A DNA stretch of 64,000 nucleotides from Gammaproteobacteria bacterium (GTDB taxonomy: Bacteria; Pseudomonadota; Gammaproteobacteria; Xanthomonadales; Marinicellaceae). The stretch lies in contig JAWLAO010000007.1 of the NCBI GenBank assembly GCA_041395445.1, positions 1-64,000 of the forward strand, given 5' to 3'. Position numbers and translations under genes: made by a program. This document shows positions 51,637 to 61,068 of the stretch, one piece after another (position 1 is the first letter of the stretch; every line of letters starts with the position of its first letter). The notes under the pieces are model-generated. The model was given only the letters and a program-made list of their open reading frames with translations, did no database searches and was not told where the DNA came from.

Positions 51637-53631
51637 ATGACGAACAGAACCACTCTTGCTAACGCCATCCGCGTTTTATCTATGGATGCGATTCAAAAAG
51701 CAAATTCTGGTCATCCGGGTGCTCCTATGGGCATGGCGGATTTGGCCGAAGTATTATACAACGATTTCATGAAACACAATCCGAAGAATCCGAAATGGTT
51801 CGACCGGGATCGTTTCGTTTTGTCCAACGGACATGGCTCGATGCTGATGTATTCCTTGCTGCATCTGACAGGCTATGATTTAAGTATGGATGACATCAAA
51901 AATTTCCGTCAACTTCATTCCAAAACTCCGGGACATCCGGAATACGGTTACACGCCGGGTGTAGAAACAACAACCGGGCCATTAGGTCAAGGGATTACTA
52001 ATGCGGTCGGTATGGCTCTAGCTGAGAAACTATTGGCGGAAGAATTCAATCAGGACAAATTGGATATTGTTAATCACTTTACTTATGTGTTTTTGGGTGA
52101 TGGGTGTTTGATGGAAGGGATTTCGCATGAGGCTTGTTCATTGGCAGGGACGTTGAAATTAGGCAAGTTGATTGCTGTTTATGATGATAACAATATTTCT
52201 ATCGATGGTGAAGTGGATGGTTGGTTCACCGATGATACGGCAAAACGATTTAAGGCTTATGGTTGGCATGTGCAAAAAATTGACGGACATGATTCCAAGT
52301 CCATCAAAAAGGCAATTAAGAAAGCCAGAAGAGTTAAAGACAAGCCATCCATCATTTGTGCAAAAACAATTATTGGAAAAGGAGCTCCGAATAAAGCAGG
52401 CTCGCATGATTGTCATGGTGCGCCACTTGGTGATGAAGAGATTGCATTGACTCGCAAAGCATTGGGCTGGGAATCTCCGGCTTTTGAAATTCCGCAAGAT
52501 GTTTATGACGGCTGGAATGCCGTTGAATCAGGAGCCAAAGCGGAGAAGAAATGGAATAAAAAATTCGCAAAATATTCTAAAAAATTCCCTGAAAAATCCG
52601 CCGAATTTGCATTAAGAATGAAAGGTGAATTACCGGATGATTTCGAATCAAAAGCACAAGCAGAGATTAAAAAAGCACAAGCTGAAGCTCCGGCAATGCC
52701 AACTCGAAAAGCCTCCAAATATGCTCTGGAAGCACTAGGTCCTCTGGTTCCCGGTTTGTTTGGTGGTTCTGCGGATTTAACACCATCGAATAACACATTC
52801 TGGTCGCAATCCAAAGCCTGCAATGATGGAGAACTTGATTTCAGTGGCAACTACTTATCTTATGGTGTGCGTGAATTCGGCATGACAGCAATGATGAATG
52901 GCATGATGCTGCATGGTGGCTTGATGCCTTATGGTGCAACATTTTTGATGTTTTCTGAATACGCCAGAAATGCGCTTCGCATGGCGGCGTTGATGAAGAT
53001 TCGTGGTTTGTTTGTTTATACTCATGATTCGATTGGTGTCGGTGAAGATGGTCCGACTCATCAGCCTGTTGAACAAACCTCAACCTTACGTCTCATTCCG
53101 AATATGGATGTATGGCGTCCTTGTGATGCAGTGGAATCAGTTGCAGCGTGGAAATCAGGCCTTGAAAAAGCCGATGGTCCGACTTGTCTGACATTCACCC
53201 GACAAAATACCGATAAACAAGAAAGAACAGACGAACAAGTCACTAATATTTCGAAAGGTGGTTATGTTTTAAAAGATTCAATTGGAACGCCAGAGGTAAT
53301 TATCATAGCAACCGGGTCTGAAGTTGGTTTGGCAATGCAGGCAGCCGAACAAATAGGCGATAAGGTTCGTGTGGTTTCCATGCCTTGCACTAATATTTTT
53401 GATAAACAGGATCAGGAATATAAAGAAAGCGTCTTACCGGCATCAGTCACGATAAGAGTCGCTGTGGAAGCTGGACATGGTGATTTCTGGTACAAATATG
53501 TGGGTTTGAATGGTTCTGTTGTGAGTCAGAATACATTCGGAGAATCCGCTCCGGGAGCTCAGTTATTTAAAGAATTTGGTTTCACCGTTGAAAATGTGGT
53601 GAAAGCAGTCAAACAAACTATGGGAGAGTAA
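51637..53631 (+). CDS. tkt: Transketolase
   Basis: A 664-aa ThDP enzyme of the pentose phosphate and Calvin cycles, transferring two-carbon ketol units. I start it at the ATG at 51637 (MTNRTTLANAIRVLSMDAIQ); an upstream TTG would place the -10 box in the coding sequence. The N-terminal motif is NSGHPGAPMGMADLAEVLY, the ThDP motif GDGCLMEGISHEA continues to YDDNNISIDG, and the pyrimidine domain has THDSIGVGEDGPTHQPVEQ. Length matches E. coli TktA (663 aa). It heads the tkt-fba-HAD-prk cluster, with 2 bp between its stop and the fba start. Confidence 0.96.
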   Translation: MTNRTTLANAIRVLSMDAIQKANSGHPGAPMGMADLAEVLYNDFMKHNPKNPKWFDRDRFVLSNGHGSMLMYSLLHLTGYDLSMDDIKNFRQLHSKTPGHPEYGYTPGVETTTGPLGQGITNAVGMALAEKLLAEEFNQDKLDIVNHFTYVFLGDGCLMEGISHEACSLAGTLKLGKLIAVYDDNNISIDGEVDGWFTDDTAKRFKAYGWHVQKIDGHDSKSIKKAIKKARRVKDKPSIICAKTIIGKGAPNKAGSHDCHGAPLGDEEIALTRKALGWESPAFEIPQDVYDGWNAVESGAKAEKKWNKKFAKYSKKFPEKSAEFALRMKGELPDDFESKAQAEIKKAQAEAPAMPTRKASKYALEALGPLVPGLFGGSADLTPSNNTFWSQSKACNDGELDFSGNYLSYGVREFGMTAMMNGMMLHGGLMPYGATFLMFSEYARNALRMAALMKIRGLFVYTHDSIGVGEDGPTHQPVEQTSTLRLIPNMDVWRPCDAVESVAAWKSGLEKADGPTCLTFTRQNTDKQERTDEQVTNISKGGYVLKDSIGTPEVIIIATGSEVGLAMQAAEQIGDKVRVVSMPCTNIFDKQDQEYKESVLPASVTIRVAVEAGHGDFWYKYVGLNGSVVSQNTFGESAPGAQLFKEFGFTVENVVKAVKQTMGE

Positions 53632-53633
53632 CA

Positions 53634-54674
53634 ATGGCATTAATTTCATTAAGACAATTATTGGATCATGCGGCAGAGAAAGGTTATGGAATGCCGGCGT
53701 TTAATGTGAACAACATGGAGCAAATCCATGCAATTATGGAAGCAGCTGCGATCACAAACTCTCCTGTAATTCTACAAGGTTCAGCCGGAGCCAGAAAATA
53801 TGCAGGGCCGGCTTTCATCAAAGGTTTGGTGCAATCTGCGGTTCAACAATGGCCGGATATTCCAATTGTTCTGCATCAGGATCATGGTGCATCACCGGCA
53901 GTTTGCCAACAATCGCTGTATTTGGGCTTTACATCGGTGATGATGGATGGTTCTTTGAAAGAAGATATGAAAACACCTTCTGATTATGAATACAATGTTG
54001 AAGTGACGCGTAAAGTTGTTGATATGGCTCACGCTTGCGGAGCCTCTGTCGAAGGCGAATTAGGTGTTTTGGGTTCTTTAGAAACCGGCATGGCGGCTGA
54101 GGAAGATGGTTCGGGAGCGGAAGGAAAGCTATCAATGGAGCAGTTGTTAACCGATCCGAATGAAGCGAAAGATTTCGTTGAAAAAACAAATGTGGACGCT
54201 CTGGCAATTGCTTGTGGAACTTCTCATGGAGCTTATAAATTCTCCAAGCCACCGACCGGCGATATTTTATCGATACAAAGAATTAAAGAAATTCATCAAG
54301 CGATTCCAAACACGCATTTGGTGATGCATGGCTCTTCCGCTGTTCCTCAGGAATGGTTGAAAGTTATTAATGAATTTGGTGGCGAAATCCCTGAAACCTA
54401 CGGTGTTCCGGTTGAAGAAGTTCAGGAAGGCATTAAACATGGTGTGAGAAAAGTCAATATTGATACCGATTTGCGTTTGGCATCAACCGGTGCAATTCGT
54501 AAGTTTTTATATGAAAATCCATCAAACTTTGATCCTCGTAAATTCTTTAGAAAAGCAACAGATGCGATGCGTGATGTGTGTATCAATCGTTTTGAGGCTT
54601 TTGGTTCTGCCGGAAATGCCTCCAAAATCAAACCGATTTCCATGGATGATATGGCTGAAAGGTATAAAGGTTAG
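53634..54674 (+). CDS. fba: Class II fructose-bisphosphate aldolase, Calvin-cycle subtype
   Basis: A 346-aa zinc-dependent aldolase condensing triose phosphates to fructose 1,6-bisphosphate, or erythrose 4-phosphate with DHAP to sedoheptulose bisphosphate. It has MPAFNVNNMEQIHAIMEAA, VLHQDHGAS with the zinc His, the MMDGSLKEDM segment, SVEGELGVLG, CGTSHGAYKF and VNIDTDLRLA. The long insertions and the ETYGVPVEEVQEGIKHGVRK region are those of the CbbA/Calvin-cycle subtype. It follows tkt by 2 bp. The downstream repeat at 54682-54750 separates it from the phosphatase gene. Confidence 0.95.
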   Translation: MALISLRQLLDHAAEKGYGMPAFNVNNMEQIHAIMEAAAITNSPVILQGSAGARKYAGPAFIKGLVQSAVQQWPDIPIVLHQDHGASPAVCQQSLYLGFTSVMMDGSLKEDMKTPSDYEYNVEVTRKVVDMAHACGASVEGELGVLGSLETGMAAEEDGSGAEGKLSMEQLLTDPNEAKDFVEKTNVDALAIACGTSHGAYKFSKPPTGDILSIQRIKEIHQAIPNTHLVMHGSSAVPQEWLKVINEFGGEIPETYGVPVEEVQEGIKHGVRKVNIDTDLRLASTGAIRKFLYENPSNFDPRKFFRKATDAMRDVCINRFEAFGSAGNASKIKPISMDDMAERYKG

Positions 54675-54681
54675 TTGTGTT

Positions 54682-54750
54682 GGGTAGTTGGCTTTAGCCA
54701 ACCTTTAGAAATAATAAATGATTTCATTGGTGGGCTTAAGCCCACTACCC
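54682..54750 (+). repeat. Double-palindrome repeat, copy 2
   Basis: GGGTAGTTGGCTTTAGCCAA and GTGGGCTTAAGCCCACTACC: each arm is self-palindromic and the arms pair with each other at 18 of 21 positions. It lies between fba and the HAD gene in the operon, where it may stabilise mRNA 3' ends or attenuate transcription. Confidence 0.75.
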
Positions 54751-54762
54751 GGAGACTTTATT

Positions 54763-55470
54763 ATGAAACTCAAATGCATAATTTTTGATGTGGACGGAAC
54801 GATGGCTGATACCGAACGTAATGGTCATCGGGTTGCCTTTAATCTGGCATTTGAGGAAAAAGGATTGAATTGGAACTGGGATGAGGAGTTATATGGAAGA
54901 CTTCTTAAAATTACAGGTGGCAAAGAACGCATCAACTATTACCAAACTGATTTTCTTAAAAAGCAGGTTTTATCAGATGAACAAATCAAGAATTTGCATG
55001 CTTGTAAAACCAAACATTATGTTGAACTGCTTCAGTACGGGAAAATTCCTTTACGAAGTGGAGTGAAAGAGTTGATTGAACAAGCTCTGCAAAACAATAT
55101 CAAAGTGGCAATTTCAACCACCACCACACCGGTTAATGTCACTACTTTGTTGCATGCAACTTTAGGTAAAGACTCAAAAAAAATGTTTTCAGAAATAGCA
55201 GCCGGAGACATTGTTCCGAATAAGAAACCGGCTCCGGATATTTATTTGCATGCTTTGAATAATCTCAATTTAAGAGCGGACGATTGTATTGCCATTGAAG
55301 ATTCAGAAGCGGGACTTGAATCGGCGGTGAATGCCGGAATCAAAACAATCATCACCACAAATTTATACACACAAAATCAGGATTTCTCCAAAGCTGAACT
55401 TGTCACAAACAGTCTCGCTGAAGTGAATCTCAATCAATTAATAAATATTTTAGGAGAGAATCATGTCTAA
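54763..55470 (+). CDS. cbbY: CbbY-like HAD phosphatase
   Basis: A 235-aa HAD hydrolase; the ATG at 54763 has GGAG before it, and the frame extension to 54718 lies in the repeat. Motif I is IIFDVDGTMADTERNGHR, motif II is AISTTTTPVN, motif III is NKKPAPDIYLHAL and motif IV is IAIEDSEAGLESAVNAG. The DVDGTMADTERNGHRVAFN start and the CBB neighbours fit CbbY, which removes xylulose-1,5-bisphosphate, a Rubisco inhibitor. The last 8 bp overlap the phosphoribulokinase gene. Confidence 0.88.
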   Translation: MKLKCIIFDVDGTMADTERNGHRVAFNLAFEEKGLNWNWDEELYGRLLKITGGKERINYYQTDFLKKQVLSDEQIKNLHACKTKHYVELLQYGKIPLRSGVKELIEQALQNNIKVAISTTTTPVNVTTLLHATLGKDSKKMFSEIAAGDIVPNKKPAPDIYLHALNNLNLRADDCIAIEDSEAGLESAVNAGIKTIITTNLYTQNQDFSKAELVTNSLAEVNLNQLINILGENHV

Positions 55471-56350
55471 AAAACATCCGATTATCGCTGTTACCGGTTC
55501 TTCAGGAGCAGGTACAACCACGGTTAAATCTGCATTTGAACATATTTTTCACAGACAGAATATCAATCCTGTTGTGGTTGAGGGTGATTCTTTTCATCGT
55601 TATGATCGTGTAACCATGAAGAAGAAAGTTCAGCAGGCTCAAAAGGAAAAGCGGAACTTTAGTCACTTTGGTTTTGAGGCAAATATTCTGAAAGATTTGG
55701 AAAATATGTTTAAGACCTACGGTGAAAATGGTGTGTGTAAACGACGTTTTTATTTGCACTCTGAACAGGAAGCTGCTCCCTATGGGCAAAATCCGGGTGA
55801 GTTCACGCCTTGGGAGGATGCCGGTGAGGGAAGCGATTTGATGCTTTATGAAGGACTCCACGGAGCGGTTGTGAATGATAAGCACGGAATTGATATTGCT
55901 AAATATGCAGATTTAAAAATCGGTGTTGTTCCCATTGTGAATTTGGAATGGATTCAAAAAATTCACCGTGATACAGCTCAAAGAGGTTATAAACCCGAAG
56001 AAGTAACGGATACCATTTTGAGAAGAATGAGGGACTATGTCAATGTCATCACTCCGCAGTTTTCACAAACTGATATTAATTTCCAGAGAATTCCATTAGT
56101 TGATACCTCAAATCCTTTTATATCTAGAGATATACCGACCAGTGATGAATCAAAAGTTGTAGTTCGTTTTAAAGATTCTGTAGCACTAAAAATAGATTTT
56201 CACTATTTACAATCCATGTTGAAAGATTCGTATATGTCAAGACGTAATACGATTGTCGTTCCCGGAGGAAAGATGCAGCTGGCTATGGAAGTGATTCTGC
56301 ATTCAATTATTGAACGTATGTTGCAAAAGTCGAAAAAATTACGCAAATAG
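55463..56350 (+). CDS. prk: Phosphoribulokinase
   Basis: A 295-aa class I (bacterial octameric) phosphoribulokinase converting ribulose 5-phosphate and ATP to ribulose 1,5-bisphosphate. The P-loop is GSSGAGTTT (residues 12-20); then EGDSFHRYDR, RRFYLHSEQEAAPYGQNPGE and LMLYEGLHGAVV. Length and order match E. coli PrkB and proteobacterial CbbP. The ribosome-binding site GGAGAG and the 8-bp overlap with the HAD gene show coupling. Rubisco, Pgk and GapDH are not in the window. Many heterotrophs retain PrkB, so the gene alone does not show CO2 fixation. Confidence 0.94.
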   Translation: MSKKHPIIAVTGSSGAGTTTVKSAFEHIFHRQNINPVVVEGDSFHRYDRVTMKKKVQQAQKEKRNFSHFGFEANILKDLENMFKTYGENGVCKRRFYLHSEQEAAPYGQNPGEFTPWEDAGEGSDLMLYEGLHGAVVNDKHGIDIAKYADLKIGVVPIVNLEWIQKIHRDTAQRGYKPEEVTDTILRRMRDYVNVITPQFSQTDINFQRIPLVDTSNPFISRDIPTSDESKVVVRFKDSVALKIDFHYLQSMLKDSYMSRRNTIVVPGGKMQLAMEVILHSIIERMLQKSKKLRK

Positions 56351-56369
56351 TATCAATTCAGAATGGTTG

Positions 56370-56405
56370 AAAGCAGTTTTGAAGTTTAAACAAAACTGCT
56401 TTTTG
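56370..56405 (+). terminator. Intrinsic terminator of the tkt-prk operon
   Basis: AAAGCAGTTTTG (56370-56381) and CAAAACTGCTTT (56391-56402) pair perfectly over 12 bp and are followed by T. The right arm overlaps the stop end of convergent thrA. Confidence 0.88.
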
Positions 56406-58845
56406 CCGGCAGGATTTTCATAACATCTGCAAAAATTCCTGCCGCTGTGACATTAGCACCGGCACCATATCCACGCAGAACCATCGGAATCGGCTGGTAA
56501 TAATGGCTGTAGAATGAAATGGCATTCTCACCATCTTTTACCGCATAAAGAGCAGAATCAGCAGAGACTTTGACAATTTTTACCGAGCAATTTTCTCCAT
56601 CTACAATACCAATATATCTTAGTACACAATTATCTTGTGCGGCTTCTTGGGTGAGTTGGTTGATAGATTCATCTAAAGACGGCAGCTTTTGCATAAACTC
56701 ATCGGTGGTTTTGCAAGCATTGAGCTCATCGGTCAATAATGATTCCACATTAACATTTTCCAGTTCCAGATTGAGTCCGGCTTCTCTGGCAATAATCAGA
56801 ACTTTACGGGCGATATCCATCCCGGATAAGTCATCTCTGGGATCAGGTTCGGTGAAGCCTTTTTCTTTTGCTTTGGTAACGGCCTCTGATAATGACATGC
56901 CTTCATCCAGTTTGCCGAAGATATAAGACATCGATCCGGATAAAATTCCTTCAAACTTAATCAACTTATCACCGGCACGAAGCAAATTTCTGAACGTATC
57001 AATAACCGGCAACCCAGCACCGACATTGGTTTCGTAATTAAACTGACGATTCGTTTTAAGAGCTGTATTTTTGAGTTTTATGTAATAAGAGTAGTCTAAA
57101 GTGTTCGCTTTTTTATTGGCGGCTACGACATGATAACCGGCTTTAAAGAAGTCAAGGTAAGCAGAGGCAACGCTTTCAGATGATGTGCAGTCAACAATGA
57201 TTGGATTAATCATGTTTGTTTGCTGTCTGAAAGTTTTCAGTTTCTCTCTGCTTATATCTTGCAAATCGGTTTTCATCAGCTCTCTGTAATTGGCAATGTC
57301 AATTCCTGTGCCATCGAGTAAAGCTCCTTTGGAATTGACAATTCCGCAGACTTTGATATTAATGTTTTGTTTTTGCAGATACTCATGTTGCTTCTCAATT
57401 TGTTTCAGGAACGCTTCGCCAACTAATCCGCAACCGACGAGAATGATTTCGACTTGTTGAACCGAATTAAAAAATAATTGGTGACAGCTATTTAAAGCTC
57501 GTTGGGTGCGATTTTCTTCAATCACTGCGGAAATCGAGCGTTCATTGGAGCCTTGCGCAATGGCTACAATGTTGACGTTGGCAACGGCGAGAGACTGAAA
57601 AAATTGAGCGGCTGTGCCACGGCGTTTTTTCATGTTGTCGGAAATCAAGGTTATTACCGAAAGGTTGTCTCTGAAATTGATTGGCTCCAGCATGTTGTTT
57701 TTGATTTCAAGTTCAAAAGCCTTTTGCAGACATGACTGGGCTTTGTCTTTGGATTGAGTATCAATACAAAAACTGATTGAATATTCTGAGGAAGACTGGG
57801 TAATCAAGACAATACTGATATTTTGTTCGGACATCGCATCAAAAACTCGTGCTGCCATGCCGACCATGCCTTTCATTCCCGGACCACTCACAGTCACCAT
57901 AGTGATGTTATGTAAACTTGAAATAGCAGTCGCAAAATTTTGTGTTTGGTGTGATTGGTGGCTAATGAGTGTTCCTTGACAATCTACATTAAAAGTGTTG
58001 CGAATAGTGCAGGGAATATTCGCTTGCATCAATGGCGTGATGGTTTTCGGATGCAATACGCTGGCTCCGAAATAGGAAAGCTCCATGGCTTCGTGATAAC
58101 TGAGTTGCGGTATCAGGTATGCAGATTCAATCTCGTTGGGATTGGCATTGAAAACACCGTCAACATCGGTCCATATCTGGCAATTTTCGGCATTTAACGC
58201 AATTGCAAGAAGTGCTGATGAATAGTCCGAGCCATTCCTGCCAAGAGTGGTCGGCTGTCCGTATTGATCCGATGCAGTGAATCCAGGCATCAATAATACG
58301 TCTGCTTGAGTGTCTTTGCGTTTTGACAAATTGACTTTTGTTTTTTCAATATCAACATCGCCTTTAAAAATATCATTACCAGTTTTTATGCATTCTCTGG
58401 CATCTATGATTTCAACTTTTAATCCTTGTGAAAACAGCAATGAATACATAATCGCAATTGACAATTGCTCACCTAGCGTGACTAGCCAAGCGTAAATATT
58501 GTCGGGACATTGCTGAAGCAGCTCAATTCCTTGTAACTTGGCTTCGGCTTCTCTAAACAGATAATTGATGCTAGTTAGTTGTCTTTGGGCTTCCAATGCA
58601 CAGGCACAATTGAGTTGAACGAGTGTTTGTTGGTGATTGTTTTCTAATATCTGCAAATGATGCTTCCAGTCATCACCACACTTAGCCATTTCGATAATTG
58701 AAATTAACTCGTCAGTTGTTTTACCCATTGCGGAGAGTACAACAGCTGTTTTGCTGTTTTTTGATGATTCTAAAATGATGTTTGCAACAGTTTGCAGTCT
58801 CTCGGAATTGGCTAACGATGTGCCTCCAAATTTATGAATTAGCAT
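56386..58845 (-). CDS. thrA: Bifunctional aspartokinase/homoserine dehydrogenase I
   Basis: An 819-aa enzyme of threonine/methionine synthesis, catalysing aspartate phosphorylation and reduction of aspartate semialdehyde to homoserine. The kinase domain begins MLIHKFGGTSLANSERL, with FTASDQYGQPTTLGRNGSD-type residues near 205. Two ACT-type regulatory segments (about 310-460) follow, including TVSGPGMKGMVGMAARVFDA. The dehydrogenase domain starts near VEIILVGCGLVGEAFL (about 465) and has NYETNVGAGLPVIDT, GILSGSMSYIFG and GFTEPDPRDDLSGMDIARK. Length equals E. coli ThrA (820). thrB and thrC are not adjacent, unlike in enterobacteria. Confidence 0.96.
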   Translation of the reverse strand: MLIHKFGGTSLANSERLQTVANIILESSKNSKTAVVLSAMGKTTDELISIIEMAKCGDDWKHHLQILENNHQQTLVQLNCACALEAQRQLTSINYLFREAEAKLQGIELLQQCPDNIYAWLVTLGEQLSIAIMYSLLFSQGLKVEIIDARECIKTGNDIFKGDVDIEKTKVNLSKRKDTQADVLLMPGFTASDQYGQPTTLGRNGSDYSSALLAIALNAENCQIWTDVDGVFNANPNEIESAYLIPQLSYHEAMELSYFGASVLHPKTITPLMQANIPCTIRNTFNVDCQGTLISHQSHQTQNFATAISSLHNITMVTVSGPGMKGMVGMAARVFDAMSEQNISIVLITQSSSEYSISFCIDTQSKDKAQSCLQKAFELEIKNNMLEPINFRDNLSVITLISDNMKKRRGTAAQFFQSLAVANVNIVAIAQGSNERSISAVIEENRTQRALNSCHQLFFNSVQQVEIILVGCGLVGEAFLKQIEKQHEYLQKQNINIKVCGIVNSKGALLDGTGIDIANYRELMKTDLQDISREKLKTFRQQTNMINPIIVDCTSSESVASAYLDFFKAGYHVVAANKKANTLDYSYYIKLKNTALKTNRQFNYETNVGAGLPVIDTFRNLLRAGDKLIKFEGILSGSMSYIFGKLDEGMSLSEAVTKAKEKGFTEPDPRDDLSGMDIARKVLIIAREAGLNLELENVNVESLLTDELNACKTTDEFMQKLPSLDESINQLTQEAAQDNCVLRYIGIVDGENCSVKIVKVSADSALYAVKDGENAISFYSHYYQPIPMVLRGYGAGANVTAAGIFADVMKILPAKSSFV

Positions 58846-58920
58846 CTTCTAATATACTTTTGGTTAAAAATCGAACTATAGCAAATGCAGCAAGCAATCA
58901 CTATGGGAAAATTGAAAATG

Positions 58921-59769
58921 TTATAAATTGTGCTGGAATTTGATGTACTGCACGTTTCCTGTCATGCTTTCGAATGACGAGGAATTGTTGCTTGATGAAT
59001 CTTTATTAAATCTTTTTTTAGACCCGAGAGAGATTGTGGTTTCATCGGAAAAGTGCCAGTCGAGTTCAAAACCTAATCTTGAGTTTTCCATAAAGTTTTC
59101 AGTATCATCTTCAACAAAAAAATCGGTATTGACTGATGCTCCAAATTTATTGTTTCTGATACCGAAACCGAATGATGTGGTTGTGACTTCTTCGTTATTG
59201 AAGCCAATGGAATCAGCACCATCTATTTGTCCGTAATCAAAGTTCAGGTTTAATTTATACTCGTCACCTAATCCCAGTTCAGATGAAATACCCAGTTTGT
59301 AGCCTGAAAAATTCCGGTTAAGATCTGAGGAAAGATTTAAACCATTTTGGCTAATATTCAAGGATTTATTCAAACCTGGAAAGTAAAGAGATTTAGAGTT
59401 GACAGGATTGAAGGAATCAGAACCACGACCAGGCTCATTTGATACCAGATAATTATCAAACACATTCAGGCTTAAACTGACTTTATCTCTAAAATTCCAT
59501 GCGAATGATATTTCATTATTCAATAAAACATCTTCATTGTTTAAAACTTGAAAACTCTTGTCGGCCTGAGTGACTTTGGTTTTAATCCAATCTGAAGTGT
59601 TGTCTTTTCTCGTGAAAGAACCTATAGGGTTATATTGTACTTGTTTTTCAAGAGAGGATTCTGTTGTGTCATTAACTAATATTATTGAGCTATTTTCAGC
59701 ATAAGCAGCACCATTGCCCAGCAATGCAAGAGCAGATAGAGTGCATATTTTGAAAAAGGTTCTGTTCAT
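58921..59769 (-). CDS. Predicted outer-membrane beta-barrel protein
   Basis: A 282-aa protein with a signal peptide MNRTFFKICTLSALALLGNG and AAYAEN cleavage. The mature part alternates polar and hydrophobic residues in strands such as NEISFAWNFRDKVSLSLNVF, then YKLGISSELGLGDEYKLNLN and FGFGIRNNKFGASVNTDFFV. This suits a surface-exposed porin-like barrel. It ends KFQHNL rather than a terminal aromatic. No named family is recognised. Confidence 0.6.
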   Translation of the reverse strand: MNRTFFKICTLSALALLGNGAAYAENSSIILVNDTTESSLEKQVQYNPIGSFTRKDNTSDWIKTKVTQADKSFQVLNNEDVLLNNEISFAWNFRDKVSLSLNVFDNYLVSNEPGRGSDSFNPVNSKSLYFPGLNKSLNISQNGLNLSSDLNRNFSGYKLGISSELGLGDEYKLNLNFDYGQIDGADSIGFNNEEVTTTSFGFGIRNNKFGASVNTDFFVEDDTENFMENSRLGFELDWHFSDETTISLGSKKRFNKDSSSNNSSSFESMTGNVQYIKFQHNL

Positions 59770-59911
59770 ATCTAAATGTTAATAATTACAACAAGTTACA
59801 ATAAGTATTTAATCTTTAACTATATGTTTCTTTGCGATACTACCAATTATACACATAAAAATCAACTAAAACGTGAATTGGTTCAAGTAATTTAACATTT
59901 GTTAAAAATCG

Positions 59912-60370
59912 TTATTTTTCATCACTTTGCTTCATAACTTTTCCTAAATCTAATATTTCTTGTTTTTGCTCTTTAGTGATTGGATAGATTTCATCAATGG
60001 TACATTTAAAATGCGGATTATTTGGTACAATGATGCTGTCAAATTTACTGTTGAGTTTTGTGCTGAAAGACTGATTCAAGGCAATGTTATGGGTAATGTC
60101 TAAATCATTACAGTAACTTGCCAGTGTCAATAAATAGGATTTTTTATGGTTGCTATCAATAATAAGATGTTTGTTATCTAATTCAGCCCAACCCATAAAT
60201 TTAAAAGTGTTAATACTTTTAACCGATTGTAAATTATTATTGCTGATATATTCTGCATAAGGCATATAGCTTTTATTTCCTTTGTTTTGCGTATTTGCGC
60301 ATGCAGAAATAAAAACTACTATAAAGCTTATCAATGAAATTGTTAGAATTTTCTGACTTGTTGTGTTCAT
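59912..60370 (-). CDS. DUF6491-like lipoprotein
   Basis: A 152-aa protein with a lipobox IVVFISACANTQ, so the mature part starts at the Cys. A conserved core follows: KSINTFKFMGWAELDNKHLI, then SYLLTLASYCNDLDITHNIA and the second Cys in FKCTIDEIYPITKEQKQEI. The two Cys could pair as a disulfide. The GWxxL, YLL, C-x-DL pattern is that of DUF6491, seen mainly in Xanthomonadales-like genomes. Function unknown. It is followed on the same strand by the barrel protein gene after 142 bp of A+T-rich DNA. Confidence 0.65.
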   Translation of the reverse strand: MNTTSQKILTISLISFIVVFISACANTQNKGNKSYMPYAEYISNNNLQSVKSINTFKFMGWAELDNKHLIIDSNHKKSYLLTLASYCNDLDITHNIALNQSFSTKLNSKFDSIIVPNNPHFKCTIDEIYPITKEQKQEILDLGKVMKQSDEK

Positions 60371-60390
60371 CTTGATTCTCGCTATTTGAT

Positions 60391-60978
60391 TTAAATTGAT
60401 CTGTAATATGTTACTTTTTCATCGATGTTAGGGCGGGTTCGATCTTTAGGAATACACTCCGGAGTTCCAATGTGAAAGAATCCAGCTATGGATTCATGAG
60501 CTTTTAACCCTAACTGATTCTTTGCTTCCTTATCAAATGCGCACCAGTTGGTCACCCACTGACTACCAAATCCCAAGGCGGAGCTTGCAATGTTAATATG
60601 TTGACAAACCGCACCACATGATAAAAGTTGCTCAAAAACCGGAGTTCTGTGTTCGACCGGTGAAAATACCACCACAATCACCAATGGTGCATGTGAGTAA
60701 CGCATTTTCTCAGCCTGAATTTGTTCTTCTGTTAAATCACATTGCTTTTGGCGGATAGCACAGAAGGTTTCTCCAAGTTTCTTGCGCTCTTCGTCTTTGA
60801 CAATTATAAACCTCCAAGGTTCCAGTTTTCTGTGATCGGGGACGCGACAGGCAATTTCAAGAATGGTGTTTAATTGCTCATCAGATGGACCCGGTTTTGT
60901 AAGGTTTCTGGACAGAACTGAACGACGGTTCAACAACAGTTCTAATGCTGATATGTTTTGGTTGGTAGATGTATTCAT
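60391..60978 (-). CDS. Nitroreductase family protein (YdjA-like)
   Basis: A 195-aa FMN-dependent NAD(P)H oxidoreductase. LLNRRSVLSRNLTKPGPSDEQL gives the N-terminal Arg/Ser FMN-phosphate residues, followed by ACRVPDHRKLEPWRFIIVKD and the C-terminal GFFHIGTPE motif of the family. The short length and the P-D-H-x-x-x-P-W pattern fit the YdjA subgroup. The natural substrate is unknown. It is upstream of and co-oriented with the lipoprotein gene (20-bp gap), and divergent from the pnt operon. Confidence 0.87.
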   Translation of the reverse strand: MNTSTNQNISALELLLNRRSVLSRNLTKPGPSDEQLNTILEIACRVPDHRKLEPWRFIIVKDEERKKLGETFCAIRQKQCDLTEEQIQAEKMRYSHAPLVIVVVFSPVEHRTPVFEQLLSCGAVCQHINIASSALGFGSQWVTNWCAFDKEAKNQLGLKAHESIAGFFHIGTPECIPKDRTRPNIDEKVTYYRSI

Positions 60979-61068
60979 AAGTAATCGCTAATATAATCGA
61001 ATAAGGGTTTGCATCATTGGCTAAATACTAGCATAATAATGTGTGATTAAAACAAGAAAGGGTAGTTT

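Noticed and set aside
52159..53243. Several minus-strand frames of 60-115 aa opposite tkt
   Set aside because: tkt is conserved throughout its length, and the antisense frames carry no motif or start signal.
58921..59769. Plus-strand 102-aa frame opposite the barrel protein gene
   Set aside because: The minus-strand frame has a signal peptide and strand pattern; the opposite frame has neither start signal nor motif.
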